Origin: Sphingomonas sp. R-74633 | GTDB taxonomy: Bacteria; Pseudomonadota; Alphaproteobacteria; Sphingomonadales; Sphingomonadaceae | Assembly (NCBI RefSeq): GCF_013416555.1 | Contig: NZ_JACCFG010000002.1 | Location: 558,001 to 622,000, forward strand | Direction: 5' to 3' | DNA: 64,000 nt | In this document: in pieces, positions 39,221 to 47,473 of the stretch | Layout: each line of letters begins with the position of its first letter | Position numbering within the stretch: position 1 is the stretch's first letter | Made by a program: the position numbers and the translations under genes | The notes under the pieces: model-generated | What the model was told of the DNA's origin: nothing | Database searches by the model: none | The model's input: only the letters and a program-made list of their open reading frames with translations

Positions 39221-39278
39221 GCGCGCTCCCCTACGCCGCAAGGAACCGGCTGGCTAGACCGACTATTCGGAGAGAGAC

Positions 39279-39530
39279 ATGCGCAAGACGATTTTCGCCC
39301 TGATCCCGGCCCTGGCACTGGGTGTCGCCGCCTGCTCGCCGAGCGCGGAGAGCAATCTGAACAACTCCCTGGAGCGCACCGGCGACTCGCTGGAGAACAG
39401 CGTCAACGACATGGGCAACACGCTGGGCAACGCCGCCGATGATGCCGGTGCCGCGATCGACAATACCGCGGACGATGTCGGCAACCGCGCCGAGCATGTC
39501 GGCAATGCGATCGACGAGGCGACTCGCTGA
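39279..39530 (+). CDS. Small repetitive lipoprotein
   Basis: 83 residues. Lipobox LGVAAC gives an N-terminal lipid anchor. The mature part is one long amphipathic helix rich in Asn, Asp, Gly and Ala with heptad-like repeats (GNAADDAGAAIDNTADDVGN), resembling LEA/apolipoprotein-type helices. GGAGAGAG precedes the ATG. The stop TGA shares bases with the ATG of the next gene (TGATG). Confidence 0.78.
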   Translation: MRKTIFALIPALALGVAACSPSAESNLNNSLERTGDSLENSVNDMGNTLGNAADDAGAAIDNTADDVGNRAEHVGNAIDEATR

Positions 39531-40000
39531 TGCGCGCGCTGCTCCTCCTCGCGCCGCTCGTGCTGGCGGGCTGCAACGCCGCCGACAAGACCGCCGATGC
39601 GACCGCCAACGCGACCGAGACCGCCGGCAATGCCGCAGTGGCGGTCGGCGGGTCGATCGCCAACGCCGTGAAGGAAGGCGCTGCCGACCTGAAGAAGGAA
39701 GCCACCGGCAAGGCCGTGGACCGCGACGACTGGGTCGGGCGCTGGAAGGGTGTCGAGGGGACGAACCTCGTCATCGCCAAGGGCGACGAGCCGGGCATGT
39801 ACAAGCTCGATATGCAGTACACCCTGGACGACAAGGGCAGCTTCGCGGGCAAGGGCACGAGCGAGGGCATTTCGTTCACCCGGCCCGATGGCGACCAGAT
39901 TCTGCACCCGAGCGACGGCGATGCGACGGGGCTGAAGTGGCTTGCGGGCAAGAAGGACTGCCTGACGGTGAAGTCGGGTGAGGGGTATTGCCGGGATTAG
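39530..40000 (+). CDS. Lipoprotein with C-terminal beta domain
   Basis: 156 residues. Lipobox LVLAGC; residues 18-60 form an Ala/Asn-rich helix like that of the upstream lipoprotein, and the rest (DDWVGRWKGVEGTNLVIAKG onward) looks like a small beta-rich, lipocalin-like domain with two cysteines near the end. Unknown function. Translationally coupled to the upstream gene. Confidence 0.75.
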   Translation: MRALLLLAPLVLAGCNAADKTADATANATETAGNAAVAVGGSIANAVKEGAADLKKEATGKAVDRDDWVGRWKGVEGTNLVIAKGDEPGMYKLDMQYTLDDKGSFAGKGTSEGISFTRPDGDQILHPSDGDATGLKWLAGKKDCLTVKSGEGYCRD

Positions 40001-40026
40001 GTTGCCCTCTCCGAACACCCCAAACT

Positions 40027-40130
40027 GTCACCCCGGCCTTGTGCCGGGGTCCACCGGGAGGCGAACATTGGGCAAGAGGTTCGAGGGCATAGCTGCGGCA
40101 CAGTGGACCCCGGCACAAGGCCGGGGTGAC
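40027..40130. repeat. Paired-hairpin REP-like repeat, perfect copy
   Basis: Perfect 28-bp inverted repeat (40027-40054 and 40103-40130) separated by 48 bases; each arm is itself a hairpin (CCCCGGCCTTGTGCCGGGG). Sits between convergent lipoprotein and LytTR genes. Confidence 0.88.
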
Positions 40131-40132
40131 GA

Positions 40133-40957
40133 CTATGGCTTGGTCCGCAGCCAGCCCCGCGCCCTTGCTTCTGCGGCATAGGTCGCGCTGACCGGGACGC
40201 TCTCCCCGCCCGCGAGCAGCAGCCGCCATTTCCGCCCCTCGCGCGCTGCCCCCTCGACCGCAGCGGCCGCAACCCAGGCGCCGCGATGCACCTGCGCGCC
40301 GTCGAGACCGGCGACTTCCTCCATTGCGTCGCCGAAGCGGTAATGGATCAGTTCGCTGCGCCCGTCGCGGCGGTGGACGCGGCAATAATGGTCCTCCGCC
40401 TCGATCGCCGCGAGGTCGCAGGCGGCGATCCGCGCCTTGGCCAGCAGGCCGGTTTCGGCGCGCACCGGACGCATGCGGCGAAGCAACAGCCAGGCGACCA
40501 TCGAGCAGACCGCGAAGATCACCGCGCTGATCGCCGCCGCCCTGCCCCAGACATCGTGCGGCATCGCCTCCATCTCGACGCCGACCGCCTGGCCGCACAG
40601 CCAGATCTCGAACGGCAGCGGCAGGTTGAGCGGGATCGAGCCGAGCAGCGCGACGCGCGGCCAGTCGCTCTCCTTGCGTACGCCCCAGGCGAACAGCGCC
40701 TGCCATTTGAGCGCGTTCCACCCCATCAGCGTCAGCCAGAAGGCGATGCGGGGGCCGAGCGACAGCGCGCCGGTGTTGAACCCGCCGGTGACGATCATCA
40801 GCGCGGCGGCGGCGGCGCAGGCGACCCAGAGCAACGGAAAGCCGGGGACCGGTTTTTTGGGGGCTGCGCGTTTCGCGAAGGCCAGGACGCGCTTCGCGAA
40901 ACCGCGCTTGTCGGCAAGGCGGGCGATGGGGCCAGTGCGGAGCGACCGGGCGGGCAT
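40133..40957 (-). CDS. Membrane-anchored LytTR-type transcriptional regulator
   Basis: 274 residues from ATG 40957; GTG codons at 40984/40990 would add 9-11. Four hydrophobic segments fill the N-terminal two thirds (PLLWVACAAAAALMIV, RIAFWLTLMGWNALKW, VALLGSIPLNLPLPF, AAAISAVIFAVCSMVAWLL). A C-terminal LytTR DNA-binding domain follows: IEAEDHYCRVHRRDGRSELI, HYRFGDAMEEV, VHRGAWVA. LytTR regulators with membrane domains and no receiver act as one-component systems. The signal is unknown. Confidence 0.88.
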   Translation of the reverse strand: MPARSLRTGPIARLADKRGFAKRVLAFAKRAAPKKPVPGFPLLWVACAAAAALMIVTGGFNTGALSLGPRIAFWLTLMGWNALKWQALFAWGVRKESDWPRVALLGSIPLNLPLPFEIWLCGQAVGVEMEAMPHDVWGRAAAISAVIFAVCSMVAWLLLRRMRPVRAETGLLAKARIAACDLAAIEAEDHYCRVHRRDGRSELIHYRFGDAMEEVAGLDGAQVHRGAWVAAAAVEGAAREGRKWRLLLAGGESVPVSATYAAEARARGWLRTKP

Positions 40958-41004
40958 CCAGTGAAGCTGCCACGCGCCGGGCACGACCACAACGGGAGGC
41001 CCAC

Positions 41005-41664
41005 ATGTTCTTCAAGTCCGTCATCCCGGCGAAAGCCGGGACCCAAAGCTCCAAGCGCGCCGGCAGAGAAACCCTGGGTCCCGGCCTTCGCCGGGGAATA
41101 GTCTGGGGGATGGCCTTCACGCTTCTCGCGCTCACCCTGCCCGCCACTGCTTATGCCCAGGCCGCCGATACCGCCGCGCTCGCGGCGCAGGGCGAGGCGA
41201 TGCACAAGCTCGACTGGATGCACGGCAAATGGCGCGGCGAGGCGCGGATGCAGACGCCGAAGGGCGAACTGGTCGTCACGCATACCGAGCGGGTCGGCAC
41301 GCTGCTCGACGGGACCATCACGCTGATCGAGGGCAAGTCGTTCGGCGCCGACGGCAAGGTGCCGTTCAATGCCTTTGCGGCGGTGTCCTATGATGCGCAC
41401 GCCAAAACCTATGCGATGGCAAGCTATGCCGGCGGCAGGTCGGGCAGCTTCCCGCTGGCGGTGACCGACAGGGGCTATGCCTGGGAAGTGCCGGCCGGGC
41501 CCAGCGCCAAGGTGCAATATAAAGCGAGTTTCGACGGCACGATCTGGATCGAGACCGGCGATTTCGTCGCGGAGGGCCAGCCGCCGCGCCCCTTCTTCAA
41601 GATGACGCTCAAGCGCGTCGGCGACACCGACTGGCCGGGCGCCGGAAGCATGACACGGGATTGA
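41005..41664 (+). CDS. Secreted DUF1579-like protein with a repeat-derived N-terminal extension
   Basis: 219 residues. GGGAGG lies five bases before ATG 41005. Residues 5-35 are the in-frame translation of a REP-like repeat (SVIPAKAGTQ...GPGLRRG). A normal signal peptide begins at Met36 (MAFTLLALTLPATAYAQ, ATG 41110), followed by a lipocalin-like domain with LDWMHGKWRGEARMQTPKGE. Either translation starts at 41005 and the extension is carried, or an internal start at 41110 is used. Function unknown. Confidence 0.75.
   Translation: MFFKSVIPAKAGTQSSKRAGRETLGPGLRRGIVWGMAFTLLALTLPATAYAQAADTAALAAQGEAMHKLDWMHGKWRGEARMQTPKGELVVTHTERVGTLLDGTITLIEGKSFGADGKVPFNAFAAVSYDAHAKTYAMASYAGGRSGSFPLAVTDRGYAWEVPAGPSAKVQYKASFDGTIWIETGDFVAEGQPPRPFFKMTLKRVGDTDWPGAGSMTRD
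41018..41099. repeat. Paired-hairpin REP-like repeat inside the 5' end of a gene
   Basis: Hairpins ATCCCGGC-gaaa-GCCGGGA and TCCCGGCcttcGCCGGGG facing each other. Along its whole length, including the spacer (CCGGCAGAGAAACCCTGGG), it matches the copy at 56.3 kb. It contains no in-frame stop and is translated in the DUF1579-like gene. Confidence 0.85.
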
Positions 41665-41679
41665 TTTTATTGGGCTCCT

Positions 41680-41739
41680 GACTCTAGGGCTGGCCCCGGG
41701 GGACCCCGTTGCGGGGGTCGGGGTTAGACCCTAGAGTGA
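41680..41739. other. Long imperfect palindrome upstream of btaA
   Basis: Outer arms ACTCTAGGG / CCCTAGAGT (41681-41689 and 41730-41738), inner arms GGACCCCG / CGGGGGTC around a TTG loop. Sequence unlike the REP family. It may terminate the DUF1579 gene or be a regulatory site for btaA. Confidence 0.5.
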
Positions 41740-41812
41740 CGCCGGTTCGTCACATTGGGGTAATAGGGCGTGGCGGATCGCCACCGGCCCGCCGGGCGTC
41801 CAGGAGCAAGTG

Positions 41813-43057
41813 ATGGGTTCGATTACCAAGACGCCGAAGAATGTCGCCGTGCGCGGCGCGGTGCACCGCCACGAGCATCTGAGCAAGGAGGGCCTGCTCG
41901 AGCGCGCCTTTACCTTCGCTTTCCGCGGCCTGGTCTATCCGCAGATCTGGGAAGATCCGGTGATCGACATGGAAGCGCTGCAACTGCAGAGCGACCATCA
42001 TCTCGTGACGATCGCGTCGGGCGGCTGCAACGTCTTCTCCTATCTGACCGCGAACCCCGCGAAGATCACTGCCGTCGATCTCAATCCGGCGCATATCGCA
42101 CTCAACAATCTCAAGAAGCAGGCGGCGCTGCGGCTGCCCGATTATGCCGCCTTCCACCGCTTCTTCGGTCAGGCCAACAAGGCGGAGAATGTCGAGGCCT
42201 ATCGCGAGTTCATCGCCCCGCATCTCGACGCGACCTATCGCGACTATTGGGAGCGCCGCGGGCTGAACGGCACGCGCCGCATCGATGCGTTCAAGCATGG
42301 CTTCTATAAATACGGCTTGCTCGGCCGGCTGATCGGCTTCGTCCACTGGCTGGGCAATCGCTACGGCATCGATCCGCGCGAGATCCTCAAGGCGAAGACC
42401 ATCGAGGAGCAGCGCGAGATCTTCGAGACGCGCTTCGCGCCGTTCTTCGACAAGAAGTTCCTGCGCTGGCTGGTCGACCAGCCCGCCGCTTTGTTCGGCT
42501 TCGGCATCCCGCCGGCGCAGTATGACCTGCTCAAGGTCGACGACCAGGCAGGGATCACCGGCGCGCTGCGCAGCCGGCTGCGCAAGCTGGCCTGCGACTT
42601 TGACCTGAAGGACAATTACTACGCCTGGCAGGCCTTTGGCCGCGGCTATGGCGAGGGTCCGGATGCGCCGCTGCCGCCCTATCTCGAGGCGAAGAATTTC
42701 GAGAACGTGCGCGCGCGCGCCGAGCGCGTCGAGATCCGCCACACCAACTACGCCGATTATCTGGAGTCGATGCCGGCCCAGTCGCTTGACCGCTACATCC
42801 TGCTCGACGCGCAGGACTGGATGACCGACGAGCAGCTCACCCGGATCTGGGGCGAGATCACCCGCACCGCCAAGCCCGGCGCGCGCGTGCTATATCGCAC
42901 CGCGGCGATCCCTGACGTGGTGAAGGGCCATATCCCCGACGAGCTCATGGATCAGTGGGAATATGAGGACCAGGCCAAGCTCGACGACTGGACGCGCCGC
43001 GACCGCTCCTCGGTCTATGGCGCGACGCACGTCTGGACGCTGAAGCCGCACGCATGA
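41813..43057 (+). CDS. btaA: SAM:diacylglycerol 3-amino-3-carboxypropyltransferase BtaA
   Basis: 414 residues from ATG 41813, AGGAG six bases upstream. First enzyme of betaine-lipid (DGTS) synthesis: it moves the aminocarboxypropyl group of SAM onto diacylglycerol (DUF3419 family). Conserved blocks are AFRGLVYPQIWEDPVIDMEAL, TIASGGCNVFSYLTA with the SAM loop, ITAVDLNPAHIALNNLK, and LLDAQDWMTDEQLTRIW. The next gene, coupled by ATGA, encodes the matching N-methyltransferase. In alphaproteobacteria such genes respond to phosphate limitation; I see no clear Pho box. Confidence 0.93.
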   Translation: MGSITKTPKNVAVRGAVHRHEHLSKEGLLERAFTFAFRGLVYPQIWEDPVIDMEALQLQSDHHLVTIASGGCNVFSYLTANPAKITAVDLNPAHIALNNLKKQAALRLPDYAAFHRFFGQANKAENVEAYREFIAPHLDATYRDYWERRGLNGTRRIDAFKHGFYKYGLLGRLIGFVHWLGNRYGIDPREILKAKTIEEQREIFETRFAPFFDKKFLRWLVDQPAALFGFGIPPAQYDLLKVDDQAGITGALRSRLRKLACDFDLKDNYYAWQAFGRGYGEGPDAPLPPYLEAKNFENVRARAERVEIRHTNYADYLESMPAQSLDRYILLDAQDWMTDEQLTRIWGEITRTAKPGARVLYRTAAIPDVVKGHIPDELMDQWEYEDQAKLDDWTRRDRSSVYGATHVWTLKPHA

Positions 43058-43710
43058 GCGCTGCGACCGGCGACCAGAAGGGGCTGATGGACGCGACCTA
43101 TGCGCTCCATCGCCACTTCTACGACTTCACGCGGAAATTCTATCTGCTCGGTCGCGATGCGCTGATCCGCGGGCTGAACCCGCCCAAGGGCGGGACGGTG
43201 CTCGAGGTCGGCTGCGGCACGGCGCGCAATTTGATCGTTGCGGCGAAGCGCTTTCCCGAGGCGCGCTTCTTCGGCTTCGACATCAGCGAGGCGATGCTCG
43301 AGACGGCGCGCGCCTCGGTCGAGAAGAACGGGCTGAGCGGCAAGGTCACGCTGGCGCAGGCCGATGCGGGCAATTTCGACGTGAACCGGCTGTTCGGCGT
43401 TGAAAAGCTCGACCGGATCTTCATGAGCTACACGCTCTCGATGATACCGCCCTGGGTGGAGGCGATCGAGCTGGGGGCCAAGGCGCTGGCACCGGGCGGC
43501 AGCCTGCACATCGTCGATTTCGGGCAATATGAGCGGCTGCCGAAGTTCGCCAAGAAGTTGCACTTCAAGTCGCTCAACGACTTCCACGTCCACCCGCGCG
43601 CCGAACTGCCTGCAGTGCTCAAGCGCATCGCGGGCGAACAGGGACTGCGGCTCGATTTCCGCTCGACGCTCCGCGGCTATGTGTGGAGCGCGACGCTGAC
43701 GCGGGACTGA
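43054..43710 (+). CDS. btaB: SAM-dependent N-methyltransferase BtaB
   Basis: 218 residues, class I methyltransferase with SAM motif VLEVGCGTARNLI, GFDISEAMLETAR and FMSYTLSMIPPW. Trimethylates the headgroup made by BtaA to give diacylglyceryl-trimethylhomoserine. Its ATG overlaps the btaA stop. Similar to phosphatidylethanolamine methyltransferase PmtA, but the pairing with btaA decides the call. Confidence 0.92.
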   Translation: MSAATGDQKGLMDATYALHRHFYDFTRKFYLLGRDALIRGLNPPKGGTVLEVGCGTARNLIVAAKRFPEARFFGFDISEAMLETARASVEKNGLSGKVTLAQADAGNFDVNRLFGVEKLDRIFMSYTLSMIPPWVEAIELGAKALAPGGSLHIVDFGQYERLPKFAKKLHFKSLNDFHVHPRAELPAVLKRIAGEQGLRLDFRSTLRGYVWSATLTRD

Positions 43711-43712
43711 GC

Positions 43713-44126
43713 TTGGGCAAGCGCATCCTGCTGTACGGCGCGCTGCTGGCGGCGGGGACATTGCTGCTCGAATGGCTCGATTACCAGCGGCTGGTGCGCA
43801 GCCATGTCGGCGAATTCTATACCTTCCTGATCGCGGCGGGATTCCTGGCGCTGGGCGTCTGGCTGGGCGCGAAGGTGCTGGCAGCGCCCAAAGCCCGGCC
43901 GTTCGACGGCAATCCGCAGGCGGTGGCGACGCTCGGTATCTCGGCGCGCGAGCTGGAGGTGCTGGGCGAGATCATGGCGGGGCGATCGAACCAGGAGATC
44001 GCCGACCGGCTGGGCGTGTCGCTCAACACGGTGAAGACGCATGTCGCGCGGCTGCTCGAGAAGCTGGGGGCAAAGCGGCGGACCGACGCGGTGGCGCGGG
44101 CGCGCGAACTGGGGATCATGCGCTAG
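43713..44126 (+). CDS. Membrane-anchored LuxR-type HTH regulator
   Basis: 137 residues from TTG 43713, two bases after the btaB stop; a GTG at 43683 would overlap btaB. Two transmembrane helices (about 5-20 and 35-55), then a LuxR/GerE HTH: LGISARELEVLGEIMAGRSN, QEIADRLGVSLNTVKTHVARLLEKLG. No receiver domain. The gene is followed by a DUF4199 membrane protein gene, and the pair probably works together. Whether it governs btaAB is open. Confidence 0.85.
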   Translation: MGKRILLYGALLAAGTLLLEWLDYQRLVRSHVGEFYTFLIAAGFLALGVWLGAKVLAAPKARPFDGNPQAVATLGISARELEVLGEIMAGRSNQEIADRLGVSLNTVKTHVARLLEKLGAKRRTDAVARARELGIMR

Positions 44127-44214
44127 TTTCGCGCAAATCATCCTTTCGGGCGATTGCCGGGCGGGCTTGTCCCTGGCGTGTTGCGAGCGCAACCTGAACC
44201 AAGGGGGACTGACT

Positions 44215-44730
44215 ATGCTGCGCAATATCCTGATCTTCGGCGCGATCGGCGGGCTGATCGCCGGCGGCGCGATCTCCGTCGCCGTGCTGCTCCTGAAACA
44301 GCATTCGATGGCGTTCGGCTATCTGAGCATGCTGGTGGGGCTGAGCACGATCTTCGTCGCGATCAAGCGCCAGCGCGACGTGGCGCAGGGCGGCGTGATC
44401 GGCTTCATGACCGCGCTGGGCATGGGCGTGGCGATGAGCGTGGTCGCCGGCATCTTCTATGCGCTCGCCTGGGAAGTGGTGCTGCAGATGATCGGCGGCC
44501 CCGGCGCCTTTATCGACGGCTTCGCCAACGCGATGCTCAAGGGGCTGAGCGGCGACGCGCTGGCCAAGATGACGGCGGAGGTCGAGTCGATGCGGGCGAG
44601 CTATCGCAACCCGCTGTTCCGGCTGCCGATGACGTTCATGGAGATCTTCCCGGTCGGCCTGTTCGTCGCGCTCGTCTCGGCCGGGCTGCTGTGCAATCGC
44701 CGCTTCCTGCCGGCGCGCGCGGCCGCCTAG
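44215..44730 (+). CDS. DUF4199 membrane protein
   Basis: 171 residues with four hydrophobic helices and the family pattern GYLSMLVGLSTIFVAIKRQRD...GGVIGFMTALGMGVAMS. AAGGGGG precedes the ATG. Likely in one transcript with the upstream LuxR-type gene. Function unknown. Its TAG stop shares CTAG with the stop of the convergent gene. Confidence 0.82.
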   Translation: MLRNILIFGAIGGLIAGGAISVAVLLLKQHSMAFGYLSMLVGLSTIFVAIKRQRDVAQGGVIGFMTALGMGVAMSVVAGIFYALAWEVVLQMIGGPGAFIDGFANAMLKGLSGDALAKMTAEVESMRASYRNPLFRLPMTFMEIFPVGLFVALVSAGLLCNRRFLPARAAA

Positions 44731-45347
44731 CCGAGCGCCACGGCGCGGCCAGGATCGTACATCCGCACGATCCAGCTGATATAATAGGCCAGATAGAAGA
44801 GCGCGAAGAGGAGCTGATAGCGCTGGTTGCGCGTGCGGACCGCGACCAGCGCCAGCAATGTGACCAGCGCCAGGCGCACCATATATTCGGGGCCGAGCGC
44901 CGCGAGATAGGCGCGCCCCTTGATCGCGGTATCGGCCAGGTCGATCGCCATCGAGGCAATGAACAGCGCGAAGAACCAGCCGCGGCGCGACAGGAAATAG
45001 TCGCGGTAATCGGCATATTCCTCGAGCGCGTCGGGGAAGAGCAGATTGGCCATCAGCGCGAACAGATAGGCGTAGAGCAGCACGAACAGGAAGGTCTCGA
45101 ACCGCCACTGGACGATCGCCGCGAGTCCGAACTCCCACCACCAGAAATGGGTGGCGGAGATCAGCACGATCAGCACCCAGAGCAAGTGGACCGGATAGAC
45201 CTTCAGCTTGCCCGGATGCTGGATGAAGCGCGCCATGCCCGAGAGGAGGCGCGTGATCGCGATGCCCAGCACGATGCTGATGATCACGCGGATATGGAGG
45301 TAGAGTTCGTGGCCGGCCGCCGGATCGGGAGGCGCGGCCGGGGTCAT
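44727..45347 (-). CDS. Multi-pass membrane protein, unknown function
   Basis: 206 residues from ATG 45347, about six hydrophobic segments, with HFWWWEFG and ISWIVRMYDP as distinctive parts. No family recognised. It starts two bases after the end of the small membrane protein gene upstream, so both are probably in the hemA transcript. Confidence 0.75.
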   Translation of the reverse strand: MTPAAPPDPAAGHELYLHIRVIISIVLGIAITRLLSGMARFIQHPGKLKVYPVHLLWVLIVLISATHFWWWEFGLAAIVQWRFETFLFVLLYAYLFALMANLLFPDALEEYADYRDYFLSRRGWFFALFIASMAIDLADTAIKGRAYLAALGPEYMVRLALVTLLALVAVRTRNQRYQLLFALFYLAYYISWIVRMYDPGRAVALG

Positions 45348-45349
45348 GG

Positions 45350-45679
45350 TCAGGCCGGCAGCCGCGGTTCGGTCCGTTCCCAATACCAGGCCCAGATCAG
45401 CGCGAAGACGCTTAGCGCCAACCAGAGGATCCATGCCAGGATCGTGGCAAACTGGGCAAACAGCGCCGCCACGCAGGCCGAGCCAAGCAGGACGAAGAGA
45501 TAGCTGCGCAGCGGGCGCGCCACGCGCTTTGCCAGGAACCACGCCGCGAACCCGGCAAGCGCCATGGCGCCAAGCCCGATCAGGGTCCGGATATCGAACT
45601 CACCGCGCAGGACCGGGATGATCACCCAGATCAAAAGGAGCAGATAGGCGACCCAGAGCTGCTCGCGGATCGCCCGCAT
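45350..45679 (-). CDS. Small membrane protein, unknown function
   Basis: 109 residues with three to four hydrophobic helices (LWVAYLLLLIWVIIPVL, LIGLGAMALAGFAAWFLA, LFVLLGSACVAALFAQFA, LAWILWLALSVFALIWAW). ATG 45679 lies just before the hemA stop at 45684, only four bases away. Likely co-transcribed with hemA and the next membrane protein gene. Confidence 0.75.
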   Translation of the reverse strand: MRAIREQLWVAYLLLLIWVIIPVLRGEFDIRTLIGLGAMALAGFAAWFLAKRVARPLRSYLFVLLGSACVAALFAQFATILAWILWLALSVFALIWAWYWERTEPRLPA

Positions 45680-45683
45680 CGGC

Positions 45684-46925
45684 TCAGGCCGCCCGGCGCA
45701 GTTCCAGCCGGCCCCAGATCTCGACCAGCGCATCGACCAGGTCGCGCATCATGCCCTCGTCATGCGCGGGGCCGGGGGTGAAGCGCAGCCGCTCGGTGCC
45801 GCGCGGCACGGTCGGATAGTTGATCGGCTGGACGTAGACGCCATACTCGGCGAGCAGGATGTCGCTGATCTTCTTGGCCTTGACCGGATCGCCGACCATC
45901 AGCGGCACGATGTGGGTGGTCGAGGCCATCACCGGGAGGCCGGCATCGGCCATCATCGCCTTGAGCTTCGCCGCCGCAGCCTGCTGGCCGTCGCGCTCTT
46001 CCGACGAGCCCTTCAAATGCCGCACGCTCGCCAGCGCGCCGGCGACGAGCACGGGCGACAGCGAAGTGGTGAAGATGAAGCCCGGCGCATAGCTGCGGAT
46101 CACATCGATGATCATCTGATCGGCGGCGATATAGCCGCCCATCACGCCGAACGCCTTGCCGAGCGTGCCCTCGATGATCGTCAGCCGGTCGGCCAGGCCT
46201 TCACGGTCCGAGATGCCGCCGCCGCGCGGGCCGTACATGCCGACGGCATGGACCTCGTCGAGATAGGTCAGCGCGTTATACTTGTCGGCCAGGTCGCAAA
46301 TCTCGGCGATCGGCGCGATATCCGCGTCCATTGAATAGACGCTCTCGAACGCGATCAGCTTGGGGACATTGGCGTCGTCCGCCGCGAGCAGCTCTTCCAG
46401 ATGCGCGAGATCATTGTGGCGGAAGACGCGCTTCTCGCAGCCCGAATTGCGGATGCCCGCGATCATCGACGCGTGGTTGAGCTCGTCCGAATAGACGATG
46501 CAGCCCGGCAGCACCTTGGCGAGCGTTGAGAGCGTCGCTTCGTTCGAGACATAGCCCGAGGTGAAGAGCAGCGCATTCTCCTTGCCGTGGAGATCGGCGA
46601 GCTCATGCTCGAGATCGACATGGTAATGCGTGTTGCCGCCGATGTTGCGCGTGCCGCCCGAGCCGGCGCCGACATCGTGGAGGGCTTCCTCCATCGCCGC
46701 GATCACCTTGGGATGCTGACCCATCGCCAGATAGTCGTTCGAGCACCAGACGGTGATCGGCTTCGGGCCGTTATGGCCGGCGAAGCAGCGCGCATTGGGG
46801 AACATGCCCTTGTTGCGCAGGATGTCGATGAACACGCGGTAGCGGCCCTCGGCGTGCAGCCGGTCGATCGCGGAGGTGAAGACCCGACCGTAATCGACGG
46901 GCACAGGGCTGTCTGCACTGCTCAT
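45684..46925 (-). CDS. hemA: 5-aminolevulinate synthase
   Basis: 413 residues. PLP enzyme of the C4 (Shemin) heme pathway that joins glycine and succinyl-CoA, restricted to alphaproteobacteria and mitochondria. Signature [48 protein letters not shown], and PLP lysine Lys257 in [17 protein letters not shown]. Supplies heme for KatG among others. Confidence 0.97.
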   Translation of the reverse strand: MSSADSPVPVDYGRVFTSAIDRLHAEGRYRVFIDILRNKGMFPNARCFAGHNGPKPITVWCSNDYLAMGQHPKVIAAMEEALHDVGAGSGGTRNIGGNTHYHVDLEHELADLHGKENALLFTSGYVSNEATLSTLAKVLPGCIVYSDELNHASMIAGIRNSGCEKRVFRHNDLAHLEELLAADDANVPKLIAFESVYSMDADIAPIAEICDLADKYNALTYLDEVHAVGMYGPRGGGISDREGLADRLTIIEGTLGKAFGVMGGYIAADQMIIDVIRSYAPGFIFTTSLSPVLVAGALASVRHLKGSSEERDGQQAAAAKLKAMMADAGLPVMASTTHIVPLMVGDPVKAKKISDILLAEYGVYVQPINYPTVPRGTERLRFTPGPAHDEGMMRDLVDALVEIWGRLELRRAA

Positions 46926-47153
46926 GCGGCGTTCCTATCGCCAAATTCCGGCGATTTCCAGTTGGACATAATGCCTAATCGCGCGGGCCGACACTGTCTT
47001 GACCGAAAACAAAAGCAAGGCGGCGCAAAATTGATGTGGGTTGTGCGCGAAGTGACTCAAATGTGGTATGAAAATGCCATCGCGAACGACTCGCTACCAA
47101 GCATGTTCGCGGCTGAGAGACCAGCGTGCTCCCGCTTGCGGACGGAGCGTCAC

Positions 47154-47324
47154 ATGAGCGCCAGGGACCAGGAATATTTTGCGAAGCGCGCGCGTCAGGA
47201 GCGCGAATATGCCGAGCGCAGCGACGACATGACCGCGCGCCGCGTGCATCAGGAAATGGCCGAGCGCTATTCGGCCCGGCTGCGCGATATCACCGTCGCG
47301 GTTTCGGCTTCGGCGCAGGCCTGA
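47154..47324 (+). CDS. Small charged protein
   Basis: 56 residues, MSARDQEYFAKRARQEREYA, ERSDDMTARRVHQEMAERY: a highly charged helix with no signal or membrane part. CGGAG lies seven bases upstream. The composition and length recall a small protein type I have seen in sphingomonads, but I cannot confirm it. An upstream in-frame ATG at 47034 looks like leader sequence. Confidence 0.65.
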   Translation: MSARDQEYFAKRARQEREYAERSDDMTARRVHQEMAERYSARLRDITVAVSASAQA

Positions 47325-47348
47325 AGGGGCTAAACGGGACTTCGCGTA

Positions 47349-47452
47349 CTGCTCCCGGCGAGGGCCGGGGGCCCGGGATCGGCGCAGCTGGCGAGGCGAT
47401 CCACCCTCTCGAACGACATCGCAACTGGGCCCCGGCCTTCGCCGGGGAGCAG
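47349..47452. repeat. Paired-hairpin REP-like repeat
   Basis: Inverted arms CTGCTCCCGGCGAGGGCCGG.. and ..CCGGCCTTCGCCGGGGAGCAG (47349-47374 and 47427-47452) with a 52-base spacer, between the small charged protein gene and murI. Confidence 0.8.
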
Positions 47453-47473
47453 CTTTTATCCCGCTAGTCGGGT

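Noticed and set aside
43683..43713. GTG 43683 as start of the LuxR-type gene
   Set aside because: It would overlap btaB by 28 bases and add a charged leader before the first membrane helix; TTG 43713 after the btaB stop is simpler.
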